64,000 nt of DNA, from contig NZ_RBZQ01000001.1 in the NCBI RefSeq assembly GCF_003640395.1, forward strand, positions 1 through 64,000, given 5' to 3'. Source of the stretch: Stutzerimonas urumqiensis (lineage in GTDB: Bacteria; Pseudomonadota; Gammaproteobacteria; Pseudomonadales; Pseudomonadaceae). The notes under the pieces were generated by a model that worked only from the letters and a program-made list of their open reading frames with translations, had not been told where the DNA came from and did no database searches. Numbering within the stretch: position 1 is the stretch's first letter; each line of letters opens with the position of its first letter. Below are positions 1-6,887 of this stretch, in pieces. The position numbers and the translations under genes were made by a program.

Positions 1-175
1 GATCCATCAGACCGGCCTCGCCCTCCTCACGAAAGCGCCTGAGCCACTTGTAGGCTGTGCGGACACTGACTCCTGCGGCTTGTGCTGCATCCTCGACACG
101 TAGCCCATTGAGCATGCGTTGTACGAGAAGGGCTCGACCTCGCGGGGTAAGACGGGCATGTTTATGCAGGTTCAT
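1..175 (-). CDS. IS481-family transposase, N-terminal 58 residues (partial)
   Basis: The gene starts at the ATG at 175-173 and continues past the window edge. The visible part begins MNLHKHARLTPRGRALLVQR and contains a helix-turn-helix of the type VEDAAQAAGVSVRTAYKWLR followed by the linker RFREEGEAGLMD. This is the usual N-terminus of IS481-type DDE transposases. The catalytic rve domain should lie outside the window. The start is about 80 bp inside the element terminus, the normal distance for this family. Whether the gene is intact cannot be judged here. Confidence 0.8.
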   Translation of the reverse strand, partial: MNLHKHARLTPRGRALLVQRMLNGLRVEDAAQAAGVSVRTAYKWLRRFREEGEAGLMD

Positions 176-257
176 CCGGGGCTCCTGGAAGGCTGTGTTG
201 GTCGCGCTTCCAGAATTCCGGGAACGCCCCGGATGAACAACCTACTGAGAAATCACA
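1..257 (-). mobile_element. IS481-type insertion sequence, one end (partial)
   Basis: The element runs off the left edge of the window. Its visible terminus reads TGTGATTTCTCAG on the minus strand from position 257 and is followed inward by the start of a transposase gene. Immediately outside lies ACTAGC (258-263), which fits the NCTAGN target known for IS481-type elements. The CTAG supplies the stop codon of the neighbouring regulator gene. Only one end is visible, so the target duplication cannot be confirmed. The family call rests on the helix-turn-helix of the transposase and on the target sequence. Confidence 0.75.
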
Positions 258-258
258 G

Positions 259-936
259 CTAGTCCTGGAAGCCCACCAGCGCCTTGCGATCCAGGATCTC
301 GATGCGCCGACGCTGTACGGCGATCACGCCCGAATCCATCAGACGATGCAGGATGCGCGAAAACGTCTCGGGCTGGATGCCGAGCTTGGAGGCGATCAGG
401 CGCTTGGGTACGTCCAGCGTCAGCACGCCGGTGGTTTCGTCGCAGGTCTGGGTCAGGAAGCGCACCACCCGATGGCTGGCGTTGGCGAGCGTGAGGGTGT
501 CGATCTCGTTCATGCGCTGGTGCAGCCGCACGCTGACGGTCGCCAGGATGTCCAGGCAGACGCTCGGGTGCTCTTCCAGCAGGCGACGATAGCCGGCGCC
601 GTGCAGGCTCGCGACGAGGCTGGGCTTGAGCGCAGTGGCGCACACCGGGTAGGTGCTGGTGCCGGTGAACAGCAGCGCCTCGGCGAAGGCGTCGCCGGGC
701 CGCATCACCTCCACGAGCTTTTCCTGCCCATCGCTGACCACGCGGTGCAGCTTCACCTGGCCGCTGAACAGGAAGTAGAAGCGGTCGGCCCGGTCGCCCT
801 GGTGGAACAGCGGAGCGCCGGTCGGCAGCTTGCGTACGTTGGCGGCCATGCACACCTCGTGCAGCGCCGCCTCGGGCAGGCGGCCGAACAGGTGGTGACG
901 GCGCAGCTGGGCGACGAGTGAGGGTTCGGTCAGCAT
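259..936 (-). CDS. dnrS: Crp/Fnr-family regulator of the Dnr type (nitric oxide/denitrification)
   Basis: 225 residues. An N-terminal cyclic-nucleotide-like beta-roll (about residues 15-130) is followed by a winged helix with the recognition segment LGIQPETFSRILHRL. The N-terminus lacks the cysteine cluster of Fnr/Anr, so this is a haem/NO-type Dnr relative rather than an Fe-S oxygen sensor. The ATG at 936 is preceded by GGAGG at a 5-base spacing. The upstream in-frame extension to 1056 has no homologous character. The gene is divergent from nrdD; from memory, P. stutzeri DnrS is linked to nrdD in this way, hence the symbol. An IS element abuts its stop codon. Confidence 0.8.
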   Translation of the reverse strand: MLTEPSLVAQLRRHHLFGRLPEAALHEVCMAANVRKLPTGAPLFHQGDRADRFYFLFSGQVKLHRVVSDGQEKLVEVMRPGDAFAEALLFTGTSTYPVCATALKPSLVASLHGAGYRRLLEEHPSVCLDILATVSVRLHQRMNEIDTLTLANASHRVVRFLTQTCDETTGVLTLDVPKRLIASKLGIQPETFSRILHRLMDSGVIAVQRRRIEILDRKALVGFQD

Positions 937-996
937 GCTGGCCTCCGGGAGTCGATGGATTGCCGGCATCCTAGTGAGGTGGGCGAAGCGTTTTCC

Positions 997-1010
997 TTGA
1001 CCTCCGACAA
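997..1010 (-). promoter_or_regulatory. FNR/Anr-type box upstream of the Dnr-type gene
   Basis: TTGAC-CTCC-GACAA matches the TTGAC-N4-GTCAA box of Anr/Dnr at nine of ten positions. Its centre is about 68 bp from the dnrS start codon, which allows a class II promoter with a short leader. It suggests anaerobic or NO-linked control of the regulator itself. Confidence 0.45.
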
Positions 1011-1070
1011 CTCCGCCGCGGTTAGCGGGGCGGTGCCGCCGATCGTCGGGCTCCATGCCGCCGGACAGCC

Positions 1071-1084
1071 TTGACGCCCGTCAA
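1071..1084 (+). promoter_or_regulatory. FNR/Anr box upstream of nrdD
   Basis: TTGAC-GCCC-GTCAA is a perfect inverted repeat with the Anr/Dnr consensus. The nrdD start codon is about 74 bp downstream of it. A transcription start near 1119 would place the box at about -41.5, the normal activating position. It indicates oxygen-limited induction of the class III ribonucleotide reductase. Confidence 0.75.
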
Positions 1085-1157
1085 TTCCGTTTCGCCCATT
1101 CGCCACTAGAGTCGCTCCCCATCATCTTGTGTTCATTTATGGGTCAAGGGGCTAGAT

Positions 1158-3182
1158 ATGGTGATGGAGCAGGGGGCGGGCATCAGGACAACCGAGTCGC
1201 CGGTGTCGATACGCAAGCGTGACGGGCGTCTGCTGGCCTTCGAGCTGGACAAGATTCTCCATGCCATCACGGTTGCCGGGGAAGCCACTGGCGAGTTCGA
1301 TGCGGCCATCGCCACGACGCTGGCCGACGCCGTCCGGCTGCGTCTGGCCGGTCGTCGGGTGGTCGAGGTCGAGCAGGTGCAGGACAGCGTCGAGCGCGTC
1401 CTGATGGAGGCCGGCTACTACGACACGGCGCGCGCCTACATCGTCTACCGCGAGCGCCATGCCCGGTTGCGCCGGGACCACAAGGCCGTGGTCGACGTCG
1501 CCGCCTCGATGAACGAATACCTGTCCCGTGAAGACTGGCGCGTGCGTGCCAACGCCAACCAGGGCTATTCGCTGGGCGGCCTGATCCTCAACGTGTCGGG
1601 CAAGGTCACCGCCAACTACTGGCTGGACGAGGTCTACAGCCCCGAGATCGGCGCCGCGCACCGCGAGGGCGACCTGCACATCCATGACCTCGACATGCTC
1701 GCCGGCTACTGCGCCGGCTGGTCGCTGCGCAGCCTGCTCAACGAGGGCTTCAACGGCATCGCCGGTCGCGTCGAGGCCGGCCCGCCCAAGCACCTGTCCA
1801 GCGCGCTGGGGCAGATGGTCAACTTTCTCGGCACGCTGCAGAACGAATGGGCCGGCGCCCAGGCGTTCAGCTCGTTCGATACCTACCTCGCGCCGTTCGT
1901 GCGCAAGGACGGCCTGAGCTACGCCCAGATCCGCCAGGCCATGCAGGAATTCATCTACAACCTCAACGTGCCGTCACGCTGGGGTACGCAGACGCCCTTC
2001 ACCAACCTGACGTTCGACTGGGTGTGCCCGGAAGACCTGCGCGAGCAGATTCCGTACATCGGCGGCGAGGAAATGCCCTTCGCCTACGGCGACCTGCAGG
2101 CGGAGATGGAGCTGATCAACCGCGCCTACATCGAGGTGATGCAGGCCGGCGACGGGCATGGCCGGGTGTTCACCTTCCCGATCCCGACCTACAACATCAC
2201 CCATGATTTCCCGTGGGACAGCGAGAACGCCGACCGGCTGTTCGACATGACGGCCCGCTACGGGCTGCCGTATTTCCAGAACTTCCTCAACTCGGACATG
2301 AAGCCCAACCAGGTGCGCTCCATGTGCTGCCGCCTGCAACTGGACGTGCGCGAGCTGCTCAAGCGGGGCGGCGGGTTGTTCGGCTCGGCCGAGCAGACCG
2401 GCTCGCTGGGCGTGGTCACCATCAACTGCGCACGGCTCGGCTACCTGCACCAGGGCGACAAGGCGGCGCTGTACGCGCATCTGGATGCGCTGATGGAGCT
2501 GGGCCGGCAGAGCCTGGAGGTCAAGCGCAAGGTCATCCAGCACCACATGGACGCCGGCCTGTACCCCTACACCAAGCGTTACCTCGGCACGCTGCGCAAT
2601 CACTTCTCCACGATCGGCGTGAACGGCCTGCACGAGATGGTGCGCAACTTCACCGACGATCAGGACGGTATCCACACCCCGGCCGGCCGTGCCTTCGCGC
2701 TCGAGCTGCTCGACCACGTGCGGGCCACGCTGGTGCGCTTCCAGGAACAGACCGGTCACCTCTACAACCTGGAGGCGACGCCCGCCGAAGGCACCACCTA
2801 CCGGTTCGCCAAGGAAGACCGCAAGCGCTTCCCGGACATCCTCCAGGCCGGTAGCGACGAGGCGCCGTACTACACCAACTCCTCGCAATTGCCGGTCGGC
2901 TTCACCGACGACCCGTTCGAGGCGTTGCAGCTGCAGGACGAGCTGCAATGCAAGTACACCGGCGGCACCGTGCTGCACCTCTACATGGCCGAGCGGATTT
3001 CCTCGGCGCAGGCCTGCAAGACGCTGGTCCGCAACGCCCTCGGCCGCTTCCGCCTGCCGTACCTGACCGTGACGCCGACCTTCTCGATCTGCCCGGTGCA
3101 CGGCTACCTGGCTGGCGAGCACGAGTTCTGTCCGAAGTGCGACGAGGTGCTGCTGGCCAGGCAGGCCGAGTGCTGCGCCTGA
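1158..3182 (+). CDS. nrdD: Anaerobic ribonucleoside-triphosphate reductase, main chain without glycyl-radical tail
   Basis: 674 residues. An ATP-cone (about residues 15-105, from VSIRKRDGRLLAFELDKIL) precedes the class III reductase barrel, which includes the paired cysteines in SMCCRLQLDV. The C-terminus has a zinc-type motif (CPVHGY then CPKC) and then stops. The RVxGY glycyl-radical motif that normally follows is not in this frame. It is supplied by the next gene, beginning 77 bp downstream. The start ATG follows AAGGGG at six bases. The enzyme makes dNTPs without oxygen after activation by NrdG. The upstream FNR box supports anaerobic expression. Confidence 0.95.
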   Translation: MVMEQGAGIRTTESPVSIRKRDGRLLAFELDKILHAITVAGEATGEFDAAIATTLADAVRLRLAGRRVVEVEQVQDSVERVLMEAGYYDTARAYIVYRERHARLRRDHKAVVDVAASMNEYLSREDWRVRANANQGYSLGGLILNVSGKVTANYWLDEVYSPEIGAAHREGDLHIHDLDMLAGYCAGWSLRSLLNEGFNGIAGRVEAGPPKHLSSALGQMVNFLGTLQNEWAGAQAFSSFDTYLAPFVRKDGLSYAQIRQAMQEFIYNLNVPSRWGTQTPFTNLTFDWVCPEDLREQIPYIGGEEMPFAYGDLQAEMELINRAYIEVMQAGDGHGRVFTFPIPTYNITHDFPWDSENADRLFDMTARYGLPYFQNFLNSDMKPNQVRSMCCRLQLDVRELLKRGGGLFGSAEQTGSLGVVTINCARLGYLHQGDKAALYAHLDALMELGRQSLEVKRKVIQHHMDAGLYPYTKRYLGTLRNHFSTIGVNGLHEMVRNFTDDQDGIHTPAGRAFALELLDHVRATLVRFQEQTGHLYNLEATPAEGTTYRFAKEDRKRFPDILQAGSDEAPYYTNSSQLPVGFTDDPFEALQLQDELQCKYTGGTVLHLYMAERISSAQACKTLVRNALGRFRLPYLTVTPTFSICPVHGYLAGEHEFCPKCDEVLLARQAECCA

Positions 3183-3201
3183 CCACCAGCGGCCACCGAT
3201 T

Positions 3202-3224
3202 TTCGCGAGCAAGCTCGCTCCTAC
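3202..3224. repeat. Short palindromic intergenic repeat between nrdD and its glycyl-radical gene
   Basis: One copy of the element GCGAGCAAGCTCGCTCCTAC with TTC in front of it. The core GCGAGCAAGCTCGC is self-complementary. The same element recurs near 8.6-9.2, 44.4, 54.6 and 57.0 kb. Here it occupies most of the 77-bp gap between the two parts of the reductase. Confidence 0.85.
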
Positions 3225-3259
3225 GGTTATCCCTACCCAGCAAGCAAGGAGTAATACCC

Positions 3260-3427
3260 ATGACCCAAGCCACCCAACTGCCCGAAGCCCAGCGCCAGCG
3301 TTGCGAAGTCTGGACCCGCGTGATGGGCTACCACCGCCCGGTCACCGCGTTCAACCCGGGCAAGCAGTCCGAGCACCGCGAACGCCGTCACTTCACCGAG
3401 CGCGCCGCCGGGCTCGCCTGCGCATGA
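3260..3427 (+). CDS. Separate glycyl-radical C-terminal segment of NrdD
   Basis: 55 residues. The sequence RCEVWTRVMGYHRPVTAFNP followed by GKQ aligns with the C-terminal end of one-chain NrdD proteins (RVCGY...FNAGKQ). Gly23 in RVMGY is the expected radical site. The gene has its own AAGGAG at 3246-3251, eight bases before the ATG, and its TGA overlaps the nrdG start (ATGA). It is therefore a translated gene in an nrdD-x-nrdG operon, not read-through. Without it the main chain has no radical glycine, so it should dock onto NrdD much as GrcA/YfiD replaces the tail of pyruvate formate-lyase. Docking is inference. Confidence 0.85.
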   Translation: MTQATQLPEAQRQRCEVWTRVMGYHRPVTAFNPGKQSEHRERRHFTERAAGLACA

Positions 3428-4119
3428 GCGAAGCGCTTCGGGTCGGGGGGCTGGTCCCCCTGACCACGCTCGATTTCCCCGGCCGGCTGGCGTGTGTGCT
3501 GTTTTGCCAGGGCTGCGGCTGGAAGTGCCGCTACTGCCACAACCCGCAGCTCATCCCCAGTCGTGGCGACAGCGAGCTGGCGTGGGCGGACATCCGCGCC
3601 TTCCTCGAACAGCGCGTCGGCCTGCTCGAGGCGGTGGTCTTCAGCGGCGGCGAGCCGACCCTGCAAGCGGCGCTGGCCGACGCGATCGACGAGGTTCGCG
3701 CGCTGGGTTTCAAGGTCGGCCTGCACAGTGCGGGCATCAAGCCCAAGCTGCTGGCCAAGGTGTTGCCGCGGGTGGATTGGATCGGTTTCGACGTCAAGGC
3801 GCTGCCCGAGGACAGCGCGCTGATCACCGGCGTGCAGGGCAGTGGCGAGGCCAACTGGCGTAGCCTCGAGCTGTTGCTCGACAGCGGCGTCGACCACGAA
3901 TGTCGCACCACCGTGCACTGGCATCTGTTCGATGCCGCCAAGCTCTGGCGCCTGGCCGAACGGCTGCGGGCGACCGGCGTGGAGCGCTTTGCCGTGCAAC
4001 TGGTGCGTACCGCCCGAATGCTCGACGAGCACCTGCCGGAGGCGCGCGCTCCCTACGACCAGCAGACGCTCTGGGACCGGCTGGATCGACTCTTCCCGTC
4101 CTTCGTGCTGCGCGGTTGA
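3424..4119 (+). CDS. nrdG: Anaerobic ribonucleotide reductase activating protein, radical SAM
   Basis: 231 residues. The radical-SAM cluster motif C-x3-C-x2-C is present as CGWKCRYC near residue 30, followed by FSGGEPTLQ, the SAM-binding GGE motif. The protein uses a [4Fe-4S] cluster and S-adenosylmethionine to install the glycyl radical on NrdD, here presumably on the separate 55-residue polypeptide. Its ATG overlaps the stop of that gene by one base, which implies translational coupling. The length and the start MSEALRVGGLVPLTTLDFPG fit the pseudomonad form of the activase. Confidence 0.93.
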   Translation: MSEALRVGGLVPLTTLDFPGRLACVLFCQGCGWKCRYCHNPQLIPSRGDSELAWADIRAFLEQRVGLLEAVVFSGGEPTLQAALADAIDEVRALGFKVGLHSAGIKPKLLAKVLPRVDWIGFDVKALPEDSALITGVQGSGEANWRSLELLLDSGVDHECRTTVHWHLFDAAKLWRLAERLRATGVERFAVQLVRTARMLDEHLPEARAPYDQQTLWDRLDRLFPSFVLRG

Positions 4120-4120
4120 C

Positions 4121-4151
4121 GGGCGCACACCTGATCCGCAGACGTGCGCCC
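4121..4151 (+). terminator. Hairpin downstream of nrdG, possible terminator
   Basis: GGGCGCAC and GTGCGCCC form a perfect 8-bp stem with a 15-base loop directly after the nrdG stop. No T-run follows, so it could be a 3'-end stabiliser rather than an intrinsic terminator. The remaining gap up to the convergent SDR gene holds nothing else recognisable. Confidence 0.35.
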
Positions 4152-4220
4152 GCTCATCACAGCCACCCGCCTGAGGTCGTCTCGGCGCGAGAGAACATCC
4201 ATGCCTCGACTGCCGCGCGG

Positions 4221-4898
4221 TTACCAGGGCAGGGTCGAACCTTCGTAGTCGACGTAGCGGATACCGCCCTGGCCGGCAGCGGCGATGACCTGCTTCAGCA
4301 TGCCCTGGCAACTGGTCTCGATATCCAGCGGCGCCTGCTCGCCGCCCATGTCGGTGCGCACCCAGCCGGGGTGCATCAGCAGCACGGTCGGCGCGCCCGC
4401 CTCGAGCCCTAGTGCGAAGCTGCGCACCAGATGATTGAGCGCCGCCTTGCTCGCGCCGTAGAGCGGCATGCCCATGCCGGGCCCGGCTTCGACGCTGCCC
4501 ATGATCGAACTCATGAACACCAGCACGCCAGCCGGCGCGACGTTGGGCAACAGCCGTTCCGCGAGGCGAACCGGCGCCACCGTGTTGGTCAGGAACAGCT
4601 CGGCGACCGCGCTCGGCTCCGCCTCGCCGGCATGATTCACGCGCGGACCGGAGACGCCGGCGTTGACGAACACCACGTCGAACACCCGGCCTTGCAGCCG
4701 TTCGGCCAACGCAGCGACGCTGGCGGTATCGGTCATGTCCAGGGTCTCGACCTCTGCCTGCGGCAGGGTGGCCAGCGCAGGGGCATTGTGCTGGTCGCGC
4801 ACCGTCGCGGTGACGGCCCAGCCCTCGCGGCTGAAAGCATGGGCAAGGCCGAGGCCGAGCCCGCGGGAGGCGCCGATGATCAGGATCGATTGGGTCAT
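4221..4898 (-). CDS. Short-chain dehydrogenase/reductase family protein
   Basis: 225 residues with a classical Rossmann fold. The nucleotide-binding motif is GASRGLGLG at residues 9-17, NAG follows at residues 79-81, and the catalytic set is Ser130/131 with Tyr147 and Lys151 in YGASK. The general shape (short, TVR after the second strand) resembles the CsgA/YciK-like group of NAD(P)-dependent oxidoreductases. No substrate can be inferred. It is transcribed toward nrdG and is not obviously in an operon. Confidence 0.85.
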   Translation of the reverse strand: MTQSILIIGASRGLGLGLAHAFSREGWAVTATVRDQHNAPALATLPQAEVETLDMTDTASVAALAERLQGRVFDVVFVNAGVSGPRVNHAGEAEPSAVAELFLTNTVAPVRLAERLLPNVAPAGVLVFMSSIMGSVEAGPGMGMPLYGASKAALNHLVRSFALGLEAGAPTVLLMHPGWVRTDMGGEQAPLDIETSCQGMLKQVIAAAGQGGIRYVDYEGSTLPW

Positions 4899-5023
4899 GC
4901 TGTGGGTTCCTTGAGGTTGGACGTCCGGGAATTGTGCCGGCTGGCCGCGGCCGGGACGAATCGATCGCTTCGAATGGCCTTATCGCCTGCGTCGATGCGT
5001 TGCGAGCGGACGGCGCATGGCTG

Positions 5024-5692
5024 TCAGGTCGCCGCCGGTTGCAGACCGCAGCCCTTGAGGATGACGCGCGTCACGTCCTGCGTGGCGGCGGCGAAGTCGT
5101 CGCGTGTCAGGCGCTTGCGACCGGTGATGCGGCGGATCTGGTCGGAGAAGTCGGCGTAGTGCTGGGTGGCGCTCCAGATCAGGAAGATCAGGTGCATCGG
5201 CTCGACCGGGTCCATGCGTCCGGCCTCGATCCAGCCCTGGATCACTGCGGCGCGACCGAGAAACCAGCGCCGGTAATCGTCGTTGAAATACGACGACAGG
5301 CAGGCGCAGCCACCGATCACTTCCATCGCGAAGATCTTCGAGGCCTGCGGGTGGCGGCGGGAGAACTCCATCTTCTGCCGGATGTAGCCGGCAAGCGCCG
5401 TGGCCGGATCGTCATCCACGTCCAGATGATCGAAGGCCTCGTCCCACAAGGCGAGGATGTGTCGGATGACCTCGACATACAGCCCCTGCTTGCTGGCGAA
5501 GTAGTAATGCAGGTTGGCCTTGGGCAAGCCGGCGCGCTGGGCGATGGCATTCATGCTGGTGCCCTTGTAGCCGTGACAGGCGAACGCCTGCGCCGCGGCG
5601 GCGAGAATCAGCTCCTCGTTGCGCAGGCGGATGCGACCGGCGGGCCGGGCGGTGGCCGTGTCGAGGGCGAGCGTTGCGTCGAAGGTGTTCAT
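5024..5692 (-). CDS. TetR-family regulator, RutR-like
   Basis: 222 residues from MNTFDATL. An N-terminal TetR helix-turn-helix is visible (ILAAAAQAFACHGYKGTSMN, then AGLPKANLHYYFASKQGLY). The C-terminal domain resembles E. coli RutR: FSRRHPQASKIFAMEV and LIFLIWSATQHYADFSDQI align with its ligand domain. RutR senses pyrimidines; an analogous pyrimidine or amino-acid signal is possible here but not shown. The adjacent minus-strand gene is a nucleoside-porin-like protein, which would suit a nucleobase theme. An alternative start lies six codons upstream at 5710; neither start has a clear Shine-Dalgarno sequence. Confidence 0.85.
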   Translation of the reverse strand: MNTFDATLALDTATARPAGRIRLRNEELILAAAAQAFACHGYKGTSMNAIAQRAGLPKANLHYYFASKQGLYVEVIRHILALWDEAFDHLDVDDDPATALAGYIRQKMEFSRRHPQASKIFAMEVIGGCACLSSYFNDDYRRWFLGRAAVIQGWIEAGRMDPVEPMHLIFLIWSATQHYADFSDQIRRITGRKRLTRDDFAAATQDVTRVILKGCGLQPAAT

Positions 5693-5831
5693 GCGTGGGG
5701 TCTCTGCCATCGCGGGAGCCGCCCCGCATCGGCGGGACGGTCCATCAGGTCTAGCAGAAGAACCGGGCGGGTGCCGCCGGGCGGCCCGCCGCGCGTCGCC
5801 TGGCGGGGCGAGGCGGCGCGCCGTCAAGGGT

Positions 5832-6626
5832 TCAGAAGTGCGCCTTGACCAACAGGCTGGCGGTGTTCTGGTCGGTGCCGCCGAGGATTTCGTCACCGAC
5901 GAAGCTATCGTCGTCGACGCCGTACTTGTCCTTCCAGTAGTCGTATTCGATGCCGACGTAAAGCTGCTTCTCGCCCCAGTTCAACGCCTTGCCCAGGTCG
6001 TACTTGATCTGTGGGTTGAAGTGCAGGTTGGCGTGGTAGCTGTCGTCGTTGTCGACCACCCAATCCATGAAGCCGTCGATCAGCAGGTCCGAGCGGCCGA
6101 CCGGAAGAGTGAAGGCCCACACCGGGGTGACCTGCCAGACGCCGTCCCCATCGCGGTCGCCGTCGGCTTCGCGGCGGTAGAGGTTGAGGTTCAGGTAATC
6201 GAACCCCGGCACCGCCAGGTCGATGGCCGGGCCGATCAGGTAGGACTCGACGTCGCCTTCGCCGAATTCGTAGGTCGCGGCCAGCAGCACATCCTTGACC
6301 GGGCCGACGCCGATGTCGGTGCCGGTCAGCTTGCCCAGCGACAGGCGCGGCGAGAGTTCGCCGTAGAAGCTGCTGTCATCGTGGCCGTCGTCGTTGCCCT
6401 TGCCGTTGTAGTGGATGCTGTCGAGGAACAGGAACAGATCGCCCGCCGTCCAGCCGCTGACGTGCTCGAAGGTGAAGGTCTGCTGGATCGGTGCGTCGAT
6501 CGTGAAGTCCTGGCCGTAGAGGTAGGTCAGGCTGTTGCTGTGCCAGAGCATCGGGCTCTCGGCCAGCGCCGGGCCGGCCAGCAGCAGGCCGGACGCCAGG
6601 GCGGCGGTTTTCAGTCGAAGGGTCAT
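5832..6626 (-). CDS. Tsx-like outer-membrane protein (nucleoside-channel superfamily)
   Basis: 264 residues. A signal peptide ends at ALA-ES (about residue 22) and is followed by alternating beta-strand sequence (LWHSNSLTYLYGQDF, FEHVSGWTAGDLFLFLD). The chain ends in a C-terminal aromatic residue (LLVKAHF), the outer-membrane assembly signal. This pattern and length match the OmpK/Tsx family of 12-strand channels. The ATG follows AGGAG in CACAGGAGCCTCCG. It lies just upstream, on the same strand, of the RutR-like regulator. Substrate specificity is not visible in the sequence. Confidence 0.8.
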   Translation of the reverse strand: MTLRLKTAALASGLLLAGPALAESPMLWHSNSLTYLYGQDFTIDAPIQQTFTFEHVSGWTAGDLFLFLDSIHYNGKGNDDGHDDSSFYGELSPRLSLGKLTGTDIGVGPVKDVLLAATYEFGEGDVESYLIGPAIDLAVPGFDYLNLNLYRREADGDRDGDGVWQVTPVWAFTLPVGRSDLLIDGFMDWVVDNDDSYHANLHFNPQIKYDLGKALNWGEKQLYVGIEYDYWKDKYGVDDDSFVGDEILGGTDQNTASLLVKAHF

Positions 6627-6887
6627 CGGAGGCTCCTGTGTGTGGGCTTCACCGTGCGAGGGCGACGGTGACGCGCAGGTCTGTGCCTGCGGCGGGCGGC
6701 GATTCTGAGGCATTCGCGGCGGCAAGGGCAGTCGTTTCCTCGGGGGCATGCGGTGCGGCGGACCGGCGCGGCCACCGCATGACCTGTGCGTTTTGTTTAC
6801 AGACGCATCCAGCCGGCTCTCGACCTGTCGCCTGCGTTTACATAGGGTGGCGGCCATTGGCGAACGGGATTGCCCGAGGAGGTGCGT

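Noticed and set aside
3180..3260. Frameshift or sequencing error as the cause of the split nrdD
   Set aside because: The gap is 77 bp, holds a repeat element and a good Shine-Dalgarno site, and the second part has its own start. A single indel would not join the two frames into a normal protein.
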